A stretch of 64,000 nucleotides of DNA. Source: JAQBDA01 sp963709875. GTDB lineage: Bacteria; Chloroflexota; Anaerolineae; Anaerolineales; UBA4823. Both the position numbers and the translations under genes were made by a program. The DNA is taken from NCBI GenBank assembly GCA_963709875.1, contig CAVPYB010000011.1, positions 186,001 through 250,000 on the forward strand, given 5' to 3'. The notes beneath the pieces were generated by a model, which worked only from the letters and a program-made list of their open reading frames with translations, searched no databases and was not told the origin of the DNA. Within the stretch, counting starts at the first letter, position 1. Every line of letters starts with the position of its first letter. This document shows positions 1-9,170 of the stretch, one piece after another.

Positions 1-602
1 TTATCGTTGGTGATTGTGGCAGCAAAAATCGCAATAGCCAGTAAAAGAAATACCGCTTGTTGCTTTTCTCCTCGCCGGAATTGGCGTACTGAGGCATAGA
101 TGGAAAATGAAAACAAGGACAACCAGATAATTATGGTGTAATTACCCCAGGGGGTCAGCGCAACATCGGCGATTGTAATCTCTTCTCCCCACGGTAGGGT
201 TGCTGTGAAGTAACCGGTCACTTCTGTGTAGATATAAGTTGCCTGGGAGGTCAAGTGTAAGCCGATAAAAAACAAAATTGGCGTGCTCAAGATAAGCAAT
301 ACCAGGTAAGGTTTTACCCGGGTGTAAAAAGCCACAAACCACAGGAACAGCAGCTCTCCCAACAAAAGTCCCATCAGCGACCAACGATCAGCTGTAATGA
401 ATGCAGATGCTGACCGGGCAGCAACGGCCGGGTGCAGAAACATCTGGAAAAAATTCATGAAGCCGAAAGACAGGGCAGTCAGGGCGAAAAGCAGGTGAAC
501 AGGATCCATCGGTCTGCGCCGAAAGCCCACCAAAAAGTGATACAGGCTGGCATAAAAGCAGATACCGGCTGCAACTCCCAGAGCGATTTGAATGCTGTTC
601 AT
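1..602 (-). CDS. Membrane-bound sensor protein, N-terminal part (gene runs off left edge)
   Basis: The reverse strand is open from an ATG at 602 to the window edge, giving about 200 residues with no stop. The protein starts MNSIQIALGVAAG and is almost entirely hydrophobic, with about six or seven membrane helices and short charged loops such as RRRPMD. This layout resembles the multi-helix input domains that precede PAS and histidine-kinase modules in many Chloroflexota sensors, but no kinase motif lies inside the window, so the signalling role is inferred. A weak purine-rich site (TGAGGG) precedes the start. It is transcribed divergently from the receiver-like gene at 902, which fits a two-component context. 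Confidence 0.6.
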   Translation of the reverse strand, partial: MNSIQIALGVAAGICFYASLYHFLVGFRRRPMDPVHLLFALTALSFGFMNFFQMFLHPAVAARSASAFITADRWSLMGLLLGELLFLWFVAFYTRVKPYLVLLILSTPILFFIGLHLTSQATYIYTEVTGYFTATLPWGEEITIADVALTPWGNYTIIIWLSLFSFSIYASVRQFRRGEKQQAVFLLLAIAIFAATITND

Positions 603-901
603 AAATCCCTCAGCTGAACTTTTACTAGGGTTTAATAGCGCAGGGGACCGATATCCCCTGATTAAGGACTTGGTTTATTGAAATTACAAGATATCTGAAA
701 ACGACCTTGATGGATTTGATGGGAATTATAGCATTAAACACATTGCCTCTACGTATTTATGCGTAGTTTGTACTCTCTCAAAGTGGATGAAAGCTCTTCC
801 ACTTTTCGAAAACAAAATACTTAATCTGGACATTGTAACAACAGGATGATTTCGATAAAATCGAAAAAGCAGAATTGATCCTGATAATCGGTCGGTGGAT
901 T
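603..901. promoter_or_regulatory. Divergent intergenic region with two perfect inverted repeats
   Basis: About 300 bases separate two divergent genes and contain no credible ORF. Two perfect dyads are visible. CAGGGGA-ccgata-TCCCCTG lies at 641-660. AAAGTGGA-(10 nt)-TCCACTTT lies at 780-805. A smaller CTACG/CGTAG dyad is near 749-766. They could be operators or short hairpins in the leader of either gene. No clear -35/-10 pair was assigned. Confidence 0.35.
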
Positions 902-1282
902 ATGGAGTCTCACAGGCAAATTGCGGTCATCGCACCAGAACAATTGGCGGGTGCTTTCTCCGTGTTAATCCAAGCGGCGCCTGATCTAAATTTGCTGGGG
1001 TCGGCAACCGATCTGGATGAACTGCGTACAATCCTGGGCGAGAAAAAACCGGATATTTTTTTAGTTTACCCAATAATGGAAAGTGGATTAAAAAGTGACA
1101 ATTCTGGCTACGAAATTATTACTCACCTGAAAACCATCTGGCCGGAAAGTCTGTGTGTGGCCATTGTCAAATACGCACCACAATTGGCAAGGGTGAAAAA
1201 ATGTGGAGCAGATCTGGCTTTGGTGGAAGGAGTGGACGCTAAACGGCTGTTGGCGGCGATCGGAGGAAAAATTGGAGAATAA
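902..1282 (+). CDS. Degenerate response-regulator receiver-like protein
   Basis: The 126-residue protein has the alternating strand/helix pattern of a CheY-type receiver: QIAVIAP for beta 1, DIFLVYP for beta 3, CVAIVKY for beta 4 and LALVEG for beta 5. The phospho-acceptor Asp expected at the end of beta 3 is replaced by Tyr/Pro, the acidic pair after beta 1 is missing, and the beta-5 Lys is not in its usual place. Phosphorylation is therefore unlikely and the domain may act as a pseudo-receiver. The ATG at 902 was chosen because an upstream start at 875 would add residues before beta 1. It ends 6 nt before the MFS gene, so the two are probably one operon. Confidence 0.5.
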   Translation: MESHRQIAVIAPEQLAGAFSVLIQAAPDLNLLGSATDLDELRTILGEKKPDIFLVYPIMESGLKSDNSGYEIITHLKTIWPESLCVAIVKYAPQLARVKKCGADLALVEGVDAKRLLAAIGGKIGE

Positions 1283-1288
1283 ACCATT

Positions 1289-2962
1289 ATGAGGACAAGA
1301 TCCGACGTGATAACTGGCGCTGCCAGTGCAGTTAGAGCCTCCTGGCTGCCAATGATAATTATCGCGCTGGCTCAAATCCAGATGGGTTTCAATGTCAGCG
1401 CGCTGCCGGTATCGATCGGTGGCATTGTTGAAGATTTCAACACCTCACCCTCCAGTGTTAGCACGGCGCTGGTTGTTTATTCGCTGGCTGTCGCCGGGTT
1501 CGTCATCCTGGGCGCCAAACTTGGCAAAGTGATCGGATCGCGGCTGGCTTTTCAAATTGGAGTGATCTTTCACGGTCTGGCAATGGCGGGGATGTCGGTC
1601 AGCTCGAGTGCGGAAATGATGATTCAGATGCAAGCCGTTGCCGGTCTGGCAGCAGCCATGCTTGTGCCTTCATTGGTGGTATTAATCGCTATCCACTACA
1701 GAGGCGCACAACAATCGCAATCTCTGGGCTTGCTGGGCGCGGCTCAAGCGATCGCAGGTGTGCTGGCTTTCCTGGTCATCGGAGTCCTGGGCACCCTGCT
1801 TTCTTGGCGCTATGGATTCGGTCTCATCGTGGTGATCGCGGCTGGTGTCTTTATCCTGAGTTTCCGGTTTAAGCCGGTTCAACGGGATGCTAATGTAAAA
1901 ATCGATTGGGTGGGTGCAGCACTGGCCGCCCTGGGTATCATCCTGATCAGCATTGGATTTAACAACCTCAAAGCCTGGGGCATGCTGCTGGCTTCTCCCG
2001 ATGCGCCTGTCAGTGTACTGGGTATGTCGCCGTCCATAATTATGATCGTCTCCGGAATTGTGATCGGGCAGGGATTCTTTGCCTGGTCAAGGAGGCGTGT
2101 AGAGAAGAAAAAGACGCCTTTGCTCGCTTTAGAGGTGCTCGACTCACCACAGGAGCGAGCCGCGACCTATTGTCTCTTTATTATTGCGGCGCTCGGTCCA
2201 GCCATCAACTTCCTGATTCCGCTTTATATACAGATCGTTCAAGGTTACAGCAGCCTGGAGACGGCGGTGGCGGTTATCCCCTATTCGCTGGCAATCTTTG
2301 CAGCCACTGCATTCGTAGTGCGCCTGTTCGATCGCTGGTCTCCACGCCAAATCGGTCGCATCGGCTTTATTGTGGTGGCTGTTGGGTTAGTCATGCTTGC
2401 TATTACGATTTGGAATGAGTGGAATACGCCACTGGTTATCTTAAGCCTGGTTGTGATTGGCTTGGGTGAAGGCGCACTTCTGACCCTGGTTTTCAATGTG
2501 CTCGTATCAGCATCACCCAAAGAGCTGGCCGGTGATGTAGGCGCTTTGCGCGGAACGACCAACAACCTGGCAACCGGGTTAGGAACAGCTTTCGCCAGTG
2601 TGCTTTCAGTTACATTGTTGAGCCTGATCGTCGTAAATAGCCTAGTGAAAAGCCCGGTAATCGCAGCAGAGGTGATCGAGGAATATATCGATCTTGACAA
2701 TATCGATTTTGTCAGCAATGAACAGCTGGACGAAGCGTTGGAGGAGACCGACCTGACGCCCCAACAGGAGGCGGCAGCGGTGGGAATCAATGTTGCCTCA
2801 AGACTCCAGTCACTCAAGATCTCGTTCCTGGTTCTGGCGAGCATTGCGCTGCTGGCAATCATCCCAGCAGGTGGGCTGCCGAACTATGTTCCAAAAGAAG
2901 TTCCGGCTGAGATTGCGCAGGACATCGAGGGACCAGTAGAGCCTATAGCCGCGTCATCATAG
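1289..2962 (+). CDS. MFS transporter, DHA2-type (14 membrane helices)
   Basis: The 557-residue protein has about 14 hydrophobic segments and major-facilitator features. A long first helix is followed by a GAKLGKVIGSR loop of the kind found between helices 2 and 3. About 60 extra residues between the last two helices (around 455-515) are acidic (IEEYIDLDNIDF). This is the architecture of proton-driven DHA2 drug/efflux pumps (EmrB/QacA type). The substrate cannot be told from sequence. A GGAG site at 1274-1277 lies inside the end of the preceding receiver-like gene, which suggests translational coupling. The C-terminal tail is short, acidic and proline-rich. Confidence 0.85.
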   Translation: MRTRSDVITGAASAVRASWLPMIIIALAQIQMGFNVSALPVSIGGIVEDFNTSPSSVSTALVVYSLAVAGFVILGAKLGKVIGSRLAFQIGVIFHGLAMAGMSVSSSAEMMIQMQAVAGLAAAMLVPSLVVLIAIHYRGAQQSQSLGLLGAAQAIAGVLAFLVIGVLGTLLSWRYGFGLIVVIAAGVFILSFRFKPVQRDANVKIDWVGAALAALGIILISIGFNNLKAWGMLLASPDAPVSVLGMSPSIIMIVSGIVIGQGFFAWSRRRVEKKKTPLLALEVLDSPQERAATYCLFIIAALGPAINFLIPLYIQIVQGYSSLETAVAVIPYSLAIFAATAFVVRLFDRWSPRQIGRIGFIVVAVGLVMLAITIWNEWNTPLVILSLVVIGLGEGALLTLVFNVLVSASPKELAGDVGALRGTTNNLATGLGTAFASVLSVTLLSLIVVNSLVKSPVIAAEVIEEYIDLDNIDFVSNEQLDEALEETDLTPQQEAAAVGINVASRLQSLKISFLVLASIALLAIIPAGGLPNYVPKEVPAEIAQDIEGPVEPIAASS

Positions 2963-3004
2963 CAGGCAGATTTACTTTAGATAAGGAAAGGTGGTAAAAG
3001 AATT

Positions 3005-4390
3005 ATGTCTCAATCCAGCCAGAAAGCACGCCAATATTCACGCAAGCATGCGGAGAGATTCCAGCATGAGCTGTTCGAGCTGCTTCGTATCCCCAGTGTC
3101 AGCGGCGATCCAGCCTATAAAGACGACGTACGTCGCACAGCTGAATGGCTGGCAGCACATTTACACGCATTAGGGCTTGAGAGCGCCAGGGTGATGCCCA
3201 CCGCCGGTCACCCTGTCGTCTATGGCGAGTGGTTGGGCGCCGGAGCGGAGAAGCCCACCGTGCTGGTGTACGGTCACTACGACGTGGTGCCGGCTGCCAT
3301 GGAAGATGGCTGGGACACGCCGCCCTATGAGCCGGTCGAGAAGGACGGCAAGATCTATGCTCGCGGCGCAACCGACAATAAGGGGCAGCTCTTGATCCAT
3401 ATTAAAGCACTCGAATCTTATCTTGAAGCGTGCGGTGAAGCGCCGGTCAATGTGAAGATTCTATTAGAGGGCGAGGAGGAAATCTCATCGCCTAACCTGA
3501 CACCGTTCATCAAGGAAAACCTGGACTTGCTTAAGGCTGATGTATGCGTGATCAGCGACACCTCAATGCGCGCCATCGAAGAGCCAGCCATTACCCACAG
3601 CCTGCGCGGCATGACCTACATCGAGATCGAAGTCGAGGGACCAAAGGAAGATCTGCACAGCGGATTGTGGGGTGGGGCGGCGCACAATCCAGCCCTGGCG
3701 TTGGTCGAAATCCTGGGCAAGCTTTACAATCCGGACAACACCATCGCCGTGCCGGGTTTCTATGACGATGTCGTCTCGCTGACAGAAACGGAGCGCGAAA
3801 TGATCGCCAAGACCGCGCTAAGCGAGGAGCAGTACAGAGCAACCACGGGCGTCCCGGCGACCTGGGGCGATGCCAGGTACACCATCCGCGAGCGCATCTC
3901 TGCCCGCCCGACGCTCGACATCAACGGAATGTGGAGCGGTTGGACTGGCCCTGGACCCAAGACGATAATCCCCCAGAAGGCCGGTGCAAAGCTCAGCTCT
4001 CGACTGGTCGGCAACCAGCATCCCGAAAAGATCTATGCGCTGCTGAGAGAGTATATAGAATCCATTGCACCGAAGACGGTGAAAGTGGGTGTCAGCCTGG
4101 TGACGACAGGCATGCCTGCCCTGATCTCGTTCGATTTGCCCGAGATGCGGGCAGCTTCTCGCGCCTACGAAAAAGCTTGGGGTTACCCACCGGTCTTCAC
4201 GCGCGGCGGCGGAAGTATACCGGTTGTGGCTGACATCGCGAATTTGCTAAATATTCCGGTCGTCATGATGGGCTATGGGCTGGACAGCGATGGCTTGCAC
4301 TCGCCGAACGAGCATTACAGTATCGAGATGTTCCAACGGGGCATCGAAACTGCCATCGTATACCTCGAGGAACTGGCGCAAAGAATATAA
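3005..4390 (+). CDS. M20 family dipeptidase
   Basis: This 461-residue cytosolic di-zinc peptidase belongs to the CNDP/ArgE-DapE group. The metal and catalytic motifs are all present: GHYDVVP (His91, Asp93), GATDNKG (bridging Asp124), LEGEEEI (catalytic and metal Glu, 157-159), a VISDTS Asp segment and a C-terminal GLHSPNEHY His. LHSGLWGG marks the lid/dimer domain. Family members cleave short peptides or N-acyl amino acids. It lies 43 nt after the MFS gene and opens a group with a META lipoprotein, peptidase T and an AbgT-type transporter, which points to peptide or N-acyl-amino-acid use. A purine-rich site (AGGAAAGGTGG) precedes the ATG. Confidence 0.9.
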   Translation: MSQSSQKARQYSRKHAERFQHELFELLRIPSVSGDPAYKDDVRRTAEWLAAHLHALGLESARVMPTAGHPVVYGEWLGAGAEKPTVLVYGHYDVVPAAMEDGWDTPPYEPVEKDGKIYARGATDNKGQLLIHIKALESYLEACGEAPVNVKILLEGEEEISSPNLTPFIKENLDLLKADVCVISDTSMRAIEEPAITHSLRGMTYIEIEVEGPKEDLHSGLWGGAAHNPALALVEILGKLYNPDNTIAVPGFYDDVVSLTETEREMIAKTALSEEQYRATTGVPATWGDARYTIRERISARPTLDINGMWSGWTGPGPKTIIPQKAGAKLSSRLVGNQHPEKIYALLREYIESIAPKTVKVGVSLVTTGMPALISFDLPEMRAASRAYEKAWGYPPVFTRGGGSIPVVADIANLLNIPVVMMGYGLDSDGLHSPNEHYSIEMFQRGIETAIVYLEELAQRI

Positions 4391-4438
4391 TAATTCAGAG
4401 AGGACTTAAACCGTTTGATGATTAACAAGGAGAAATCG

Positions 4439-5212
4439 ATGAATAAGAGTTGGCTTGTTATTAGTATATGTGTCGGGATGATGATCCTGGCGGCGTGCGC
4501 TTCCTCAGGCACTCAGCAAGGGGGCGACTTGACCGGCAAAGTTTGGGCGCTAACAGAGCTGATGGGCAAGCCGCTTGTAGCCGGTACCGGCATCTCAGCG
4601 GAATTCACTGCCGATGGCATGGTGAGTGGATCGGCCGGGTGCAACCGCTACAACGGCACGTACACCGTCTCCGGCAGTAACATCACGTTTTCTTCGCCAA
4701 TGGCGTCGACATTGATGATGTGCGAGCAGGCGGTTATGGATCAAGAGAGCACCTACCTTAATGCTTTGGGTGAGGCGAAAGCCTTCGCGCTCAGTGGGGA
4801 CCAGCTCACTCTGACTGGAGGGGATGGTTCCAAATTGGCTGTTTACAAGGCCCAATCCCAGGATTTGGCGGGCACCGACTGGGAGGTGACTGCCTACAAT
4901 AACGGCCAGCAGGCGGTTGTCGGTGCGCTGGAAGGAACGGCCTTGACGGCGAGTTTTGGCGAAGACGGCAGCCTGTCTGGAAATTCCGGATGCAATCAAT
5001 TTACCGGGCCGTATACAGTCGATGGCAACCAGATTACGATTGGACCTCTGGCGTCTACCATGATGATGTGTAGCGATCCGGAAGGCGCAATGGACCAGGA
5101 AGCGCAATTCCTGATCGCCCTGCAAAGCGCAGCAAACTATGAGATCGAAGGGAATGTCTTGCAGTTGCGCACAAAGGATGACGCATTAGCTGCAATGTTC
5201 AATAAAAAATAA
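4439..5212 (+). CDS. Lipoprotein with two META (HslJ-like) domains
   Basis: The start at 4439 is preceded by AAGGAGA with good spacing and gives a classical lipoprotein signal: a charged Met-Asn-Lys start, a hydrophobic core and the lipobox LAAC with Cys20. The mature part has two similar META domains, at about residues 30-135 and 140-255. Each carries the hallmark GSAGCNRYNGTYTV or GNSGCNQFTGPYTV segment and a downstream MMC motif. META domains occur in HslJ, which is linked to novobiocin resistance and envelope stress; their biochemical role is poorly known. The protein should sit on the outer face of the membrane. A tiny ORF with its own ribosome site starts 10 nt after the stop. Confidence 0.85.
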   Translation: MNKSWLVISICVGMMILAACASSGTQQGGDLTGKVWALTELMGKPLVAGTGISAEFTADGMVSGSAGCNRYNGTYTVSGSNITFSSPMASTLMMCEQAVMDQESTYLNALGEAKAFALSGDQLTLTGGDGSKLAVYKAQSQDLAGTDWEVTAYNNGQQAVVGALEGTALTASFGEDGSLSGNSGCNQFTGPYTVDGNQITIGPLASTMMMCSDPEGAMDQEAQFLIALQSAANYEIEGNVLQLRTKDDALAAMFNKK

Positions 5213-5222
5213 GGAGACGGGC

Positions 5223-5288
5223 ATGGAAATTAACGTAAAAACTGGGGATATTTCAACACAGCCTCAAGACGATCATCCTTTGCAATAA
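5223..5288 (+). pseudogene. 21-codon ORF, possible remnant of a leucyl aminopeptidase N-terminus
   Basis: An ATG at 5223 follows an AAGGAGACGGGC ribosome site and opens a 21-residue frame (MEINVKTGDISTQ...). This beginning resembles the first strand of M17 leucyl aminopeptidases, which often start M-[EK]-I-x-V-x-x-G-[DN]-I, but the frame stops where the family would continue with a hydrophobic strand. It sits between two peptidase genes, where a third peptidase would fit. It may be the leftover of a deletion or just a chance ORF; the similarity is only about ten residues long. Confidence 0.3.
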
Positions 5289-5323
5289 GCAGTTAGCGCT
5301 CCTGTAGAGAGGACGAAGTACCA

Positions 5324-6649
5324 ATGAGCAGTATATCCCTAAACGAGCTTGAAGAACGCTTCCTGCGTTATGTCAAGATCGACACCACGGCCGATCCGAC
5401 CTCGTCGACCTCACCCAGCACCCAGATCCAGTTCGATCTGCTCAAGCTGTTGGTGGACGAGTTGAAGGAGATCGGCGTGCAGGATGTGTCCCTGACGCCC
5501 TATGGCGCGCTCCTGGCATCCATTCCGGCAACGGTGGAGGCCAAGATGCCCACGATCGCCCTGCTGGCGCATGTGGACACCGCCCCCCAGTTTTCCGGCA
5601 CGAACGTCAAGCCGGTCGTCCATCGCAGCTACAATGGCGAGGATATCGTCTTGCCCGACGATCCTAGCCAAGTGTTGTCGCCCAAGGAGCTGCCTTATCT
5701 TGGACAGAAAGTGGGCGACGATATTGTGACCGCATCTGGTACCACGCTTCTGGGCGCGGATGACAAGGCCGGTATCGCCATCATCATGGCTGCGGCGCGC
5801 CATCTGCTGCAGAACCCGGATCTGCCGCACGGTCCGGTTCGCATCGGCTTCACGCCGGACGAGGAAATCGGTCGCGGTGTGCATGCCGACTTGCCGGGTG
5901 ATCTCAAGGCCGACTTCGCCTACACGCTCGACGGCGCGCATCTGGGTGAGATCGTCTACGAGACCTTCTCCGCCGACGGGGCCAAAATCACCGTCAAGGG
6001 CGTCTCGATCCACCCCGGCTGGGCCAAAGATAAGTTGGTCAACGCTGCGCACCTGGCCGCCAAGATCGTGGCCACGCTGCCCCAGGCTACGCTGACGCCG
6101 GAGACGACCTCTGACCGCCAGGGCTTCCTGCACATCGTCGGGATGAGCGGGTCCGCAGCCATGATGGAGATTGACATCATCCTGCGCGATTTCGAACGTG
6201 AGCTCCTGGCCGCGCAGGGCGAGCTGCTCCACAAGGTGTGCGCAGCTGTGCAAGCCGGCGAGCCGCGCGCTGAGATCACCTGCACGATCACCCCCCAATA
6301 TCGCAACATGCGCTACTGGCTGGAGGACGACATGCGCCCGGTCGAGCTGGCGCGCGAAGCGTGTCGCCAGATTGGCATTGAGCCGTTCTCTGTGCCGGTG
6401 CGCGGCGGAACCGACGGCTCACGCCTGACCGAATTAGGTGTACCCACCCCCAACATATTTACTGGTATGCAAGAGATCCATGGACCGTTGGAATGGATCA
6501 GCCTGCACGATATGGCGGCGGCAACTGAGGTGTGCATCAAGCTGGTACAGCTATGGGCCGCGGCTGGGCTGGGCAAGCCGAAACCGGAGCACAGACCTGA
6601 GTCGCCAGCAGATGCGGGCGGAGCTATCGATTGGACGGATGAGATATAG
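5324..6649 (+). CDS. pepT: Peptidase T (tripeptidase, M20B)
   Basis: The 441-residue protein has the length and motifs of aminotripeptidase PepT. LAHVDTAP carries His83 and Asp85, GADDKAG the bridging Asp146, and FTPDEEIGRG the catalytic and metal glutamates 180-181. TLDGAHLGEIVYETFSA and SIHPGWAKDKLVNA are typical of this subfamily rather than of DapE or ArgE. RGGTDGSRL and PNIFTG close the active site. PepT removes the N-terminal residue from tripeptides in the cytosol. It lies between the META lipoprotein and the AbgT-type transporter, all on one strand, consistent with a peptide-salvage operon. The gene is visibly more GC-rich than the lipoprotein before it. Confidence 0.93.
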   Translation: MSSISLNELEERFLRYVKIDTTADPTSSTSPSTQIQFDLLKLLVDELKEIGVQDVSLTPYGALLASIPATVEAKMPTIALLAHVDTAPQFSGTNVKPVVHRSYNGEDIVLPDDPSQVLSPKELPYLGQKVGDDIVTASGTTLLGADDKAGIAIIMAAARHLLQNPDLPHGPVRIGFTPDEEIGRGVHADLPGDLKADFAYTLDGAHLGEIVYETFSADGAKITVKGVSIHPGWAKDKLVNAAHLAAKIVATLPQATLTPETTSDRQGFLHIVGMSGSAAMMEIDIILRDFERELLAAQGELLHKVCAAVQAGEPRAEITCTITPQYRNMRYWLEDDMRPVELAREACRQIGIEPFSVPVRGGTDGSRLTELGVPTPNIFTGMQEIHGPLEWISLHDMAAATEVCIKLVQLWAAAGLGKPKPEHRPESPADAGGAIDWTDEI

Positions 6650-6700
6650 AACTGCTGATCACTGATTACCAAATTCTTCACTAAATAATTGGAGGAAACG

Positions 6701-8354
6701 ATGACCGCGAACCCTAAAGCCGATCCGGGCAAACCCTCATTCATGGATAGACTGCTGAACACGGTAGAGCGGGTAGGCAACAAGGTGCCCCATCCGGTGC
6801 TCATGTTCTTTTACCTGATCATCGGTGTCATCGTCCTGTCAGCCCTCTTGTCGTTGATGGGCGTCAGCGTCACCGAACTTATCGCCGTTCCGGTCCCGGT
6901 GGAGGTGACGCCCGACTTTTATGAAGACGTTAGCGAGTATTCGCTGTCAGGAGTGGGGACCGGCGATGTCGAATACGAAATTGTTGAACAGACCACCACG
7001 ATCAGGAGCCTGCTGAGTATCGAAGGCATCCGATTCATTTTCACATCCTTTGTTCCGAACTTTCAGGGCTTCGGCGCGCTGGCCGTCACGCTCATCGCCA
7101 TGATGGGTGCGGGCGCGGCTGAAGTCGCCGGATTGATGGCTGCCCTGATCCGCAAGTTGGTCAAGGTCGCCCCACGCGCCTTGATTGCCTACCTCATCGT
7201 CTTTATCGGCGTGCTGGCGAGCGTCGCATCGGATGCAGGCTACCTGATCTTGATCCCGCTGGGCGCAGCGGCGTTTCTGGCTGTCGGGCGGCACCCGGTT
7301 GCCGGGCTGGCAGCCGGCTTTGGGGGTGTCGCGGCGGTCTTCATGGCGAACCTGATCCCAACACCGACCGATGCCATGCTGTTCGAGATCACCAATGAAT
7401 CCATCGCCTTGGCCGGCGGTGCGCCGATCTCCATCACGGCCGATTATTTCTTCCAGGCTGCCTCAGCCCTCCTGATGACAGTGGTCGTCGGGTTCGTCAT
7501 CGTGCGCGTCGTCGAGCCGCGCCTGGGCAAGTATAACCCGGCGGAAGCGGGCGATCCCGAGCAGGCCGCCGCTGCTGACGAAATCGATCCAGCTGTGGAA
7601 TCCCACGGGCTGCGTAGGGCTGGGATTGCCTTCCTGGTGGTGCTGGGCATCGTGCTGCTGGCCACCCTGCCGCCGGGCGCGCCGCTACGCGATCCCGAGA
7701 CGGGCGCCATCATCGGCCAGACGCCCTTCATGAACAGCCTGCTGTTTATCGTGATGCTGTGCTTCTTCAGTACCCGGCATTGCCTTCGGCTCGGCGGTTG
7801 GTAAGTACAAAGGACCCAACGACGTCATCGCCGCGGTGGTCAAGACTTTCGCCGGCCTGGGCGTTCTGATCTTCACGCTGCTGATGATCAGCCAATTCAT
7901 CGCCTACTTCAACTACTCTAACCTGCCCACGGTCATCGCCACCACGCTGGCTGATTGGTTGGGCGCGGCCGGCATTCCGGCGATCCCATTGTTGATCGGC
8001 TTCGTCCTGGTGATCGTATTCCTCGATTTCATCATGCCGGGCTCGCTGGCCAAGTGGGCCATCTTCGCTCCCATCTTTGTACCCCTCTTCCTCCAGTTGG
8101 GCGTGCCGGCGCAGACGTTGTTCGCCGCCTACCGTGTTGGTGACTCGCCGATCAACACGCTTACACCGTTGATGGTGTACTTCCCGGTGATCGTTGTCTT
8201 CGCCCAACGCTATCAGAAGAAAACAGGCGTCGGATCGCTGGTGGCGCTGATGCTGCCTATAGCCGCAATTGTTCTGATCGTCTGGCTGGTCTTTCTTATC
8301 CTGTGGTTTGTGATTGGCATCCCGCTCGGACCAGGATATCCGGTAAGCATGTAA
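6701..8354 (+). CDS. AbgT family transporter (interrupted by one frameshift)
   Basis: AbgT proteins carry p-aminobenzoyl-glutamate or related compounds, and some export sulfonamides. The start at 6701 follows GGAGGAAACG. The first frame runs to a stop at 7804 and ends in unrelated residues. The family sequence resumes in the next frame as VPGIAFGSAVGKYKGPND and continues to 8354. Removing one base near 7768-7771 joins the two into a 550-residue protein, close to the family's usual length, with about 12 helices and a VGDSPINTLTPLM segment near the C-terminus. A periplasmic insertion lies at about residues 65-105. M20 peptidases nearby recall abgAB-abgT, where peptidase and transporter act together. 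The shift is probably a sequencing error, but a real pseudogene cannot be excluded. Confidence 0.8.
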
Positions 8355-8412
8355 CTGGCGCGATGTATCTAAAGTCGCCGGTATTGGTTGTCCTGATGCA
8401 TTGGTGCAGATT

Positions 8413-9144
8413 ATGAACGAGTTCGTTTTGGTATTGATTATCGCTTCCGTCGCGGCACTCCTGACTTATCTGGGTGCGCCGGCTGCGGAAAGGTTTGATG
8501 TGCCGTTTCGCTGGGTGAGCGCGGCGCTCCAGTTTGCAGCCGGAATCATCACGGGACTGGTGGCATTCAGCCTGATGCCGTCTGCGGTTCGCGGTGGTCC
8601 ATACCTGGGAATTGTGGTCGGATTCTTTGTGGGTGGCGCATTGTTTGTGACCCTTGAGTATCTAACTGCACGCCTATTGCCAACCAATCCTGCTTCAGAA
8701 GACGGTTTGGTTTCATTGGGACTTTATATTGGGATCCTGGTGGACCTGGTTATCGATGGAATTGTGATCGGCATCGGGTCCACCCTGACCCTGGAAACGG
8801 GCTTGCTGTTGGCTTTAGGCTTATCGATCAGCACCCTGCCGCTGGCATTTGTGACCATCGCAACCGCCAAAAAACAGGGCATGTCAAAGAGAAGCCGCAG
8901 TATGCTGGCTTATCTGTTTATCGCATGCATCGTTGGAGGTGCGGTTATCGGTTTTGGATTGCTTCGCAACCAATCGCTTGAAACACGGCTGGTCTTGATC
9001 GCACTGGCCTCCGGTTTTCTGATCACCACCGTGACCCAGAGTATAATTCCTGAAGCTAACCGGGAGGGTGAGCCAGGTTTTGCCGGAATACTCTATATGG
9101 GCGGTCTGTCTTTATACGGGTTGATGTCGCTTACTGTTCGGTGA
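8413..9144 (+). CDS. ZIP-like membrane protein lacking the usual metal-binding histidines
   Basis: This protein of about 243 residues has seven or eight hydrophobic helices. Helix 4 holds DLVIDGIVIG, which aligns with the H-N-x-x-D-G signature of ZIP metal transporters. Helix 5 holds STLPLAF where ZIPs have H-N-x-P-E-G. A C-terminal SIIPEA matches the third ZIP signature. So the fold seems ZIP-like while most metal ligands are replaced. Transport of a divalent metal is therefore uncertain. The ATG at 8413 was preferred to the nearby TTG and GTG codons at 8401 and 8404, although no strong ribosome site is visible. Confidence 0.55.
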   Translation: MNEFVLVLIIASVAALLTYLGAPAAERFDVPFRWVSAALQFAAGIITGLVAFSLMPSAVRGGPYLGIVVGFFVGGALFVTLEYLTARLLPTNPASEDGLVSLGLYIGILVDLVIDGIVIGIGSTLTLETGLLLALGLSISTLPLAFVTIATAKKQGMSKRSRSMLAYLFIACIVGGAVIGFGLLRNQSLETRLVLIALASGFLITTVTQSIIPEANREGEPGFAGILYMGGLSLYGLMSLTVR

Positions 9145-9170
9145 GCATATGTATGTAGTGTGAGGCTTTG

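Noticed and set aside
5411..6298. Minus-strand open frame of 295 codons inside pepT
   Set aside because: It mirrors the pepT coding frame, which carries every peptidase T motif. The antisense product has no recognisable domain.
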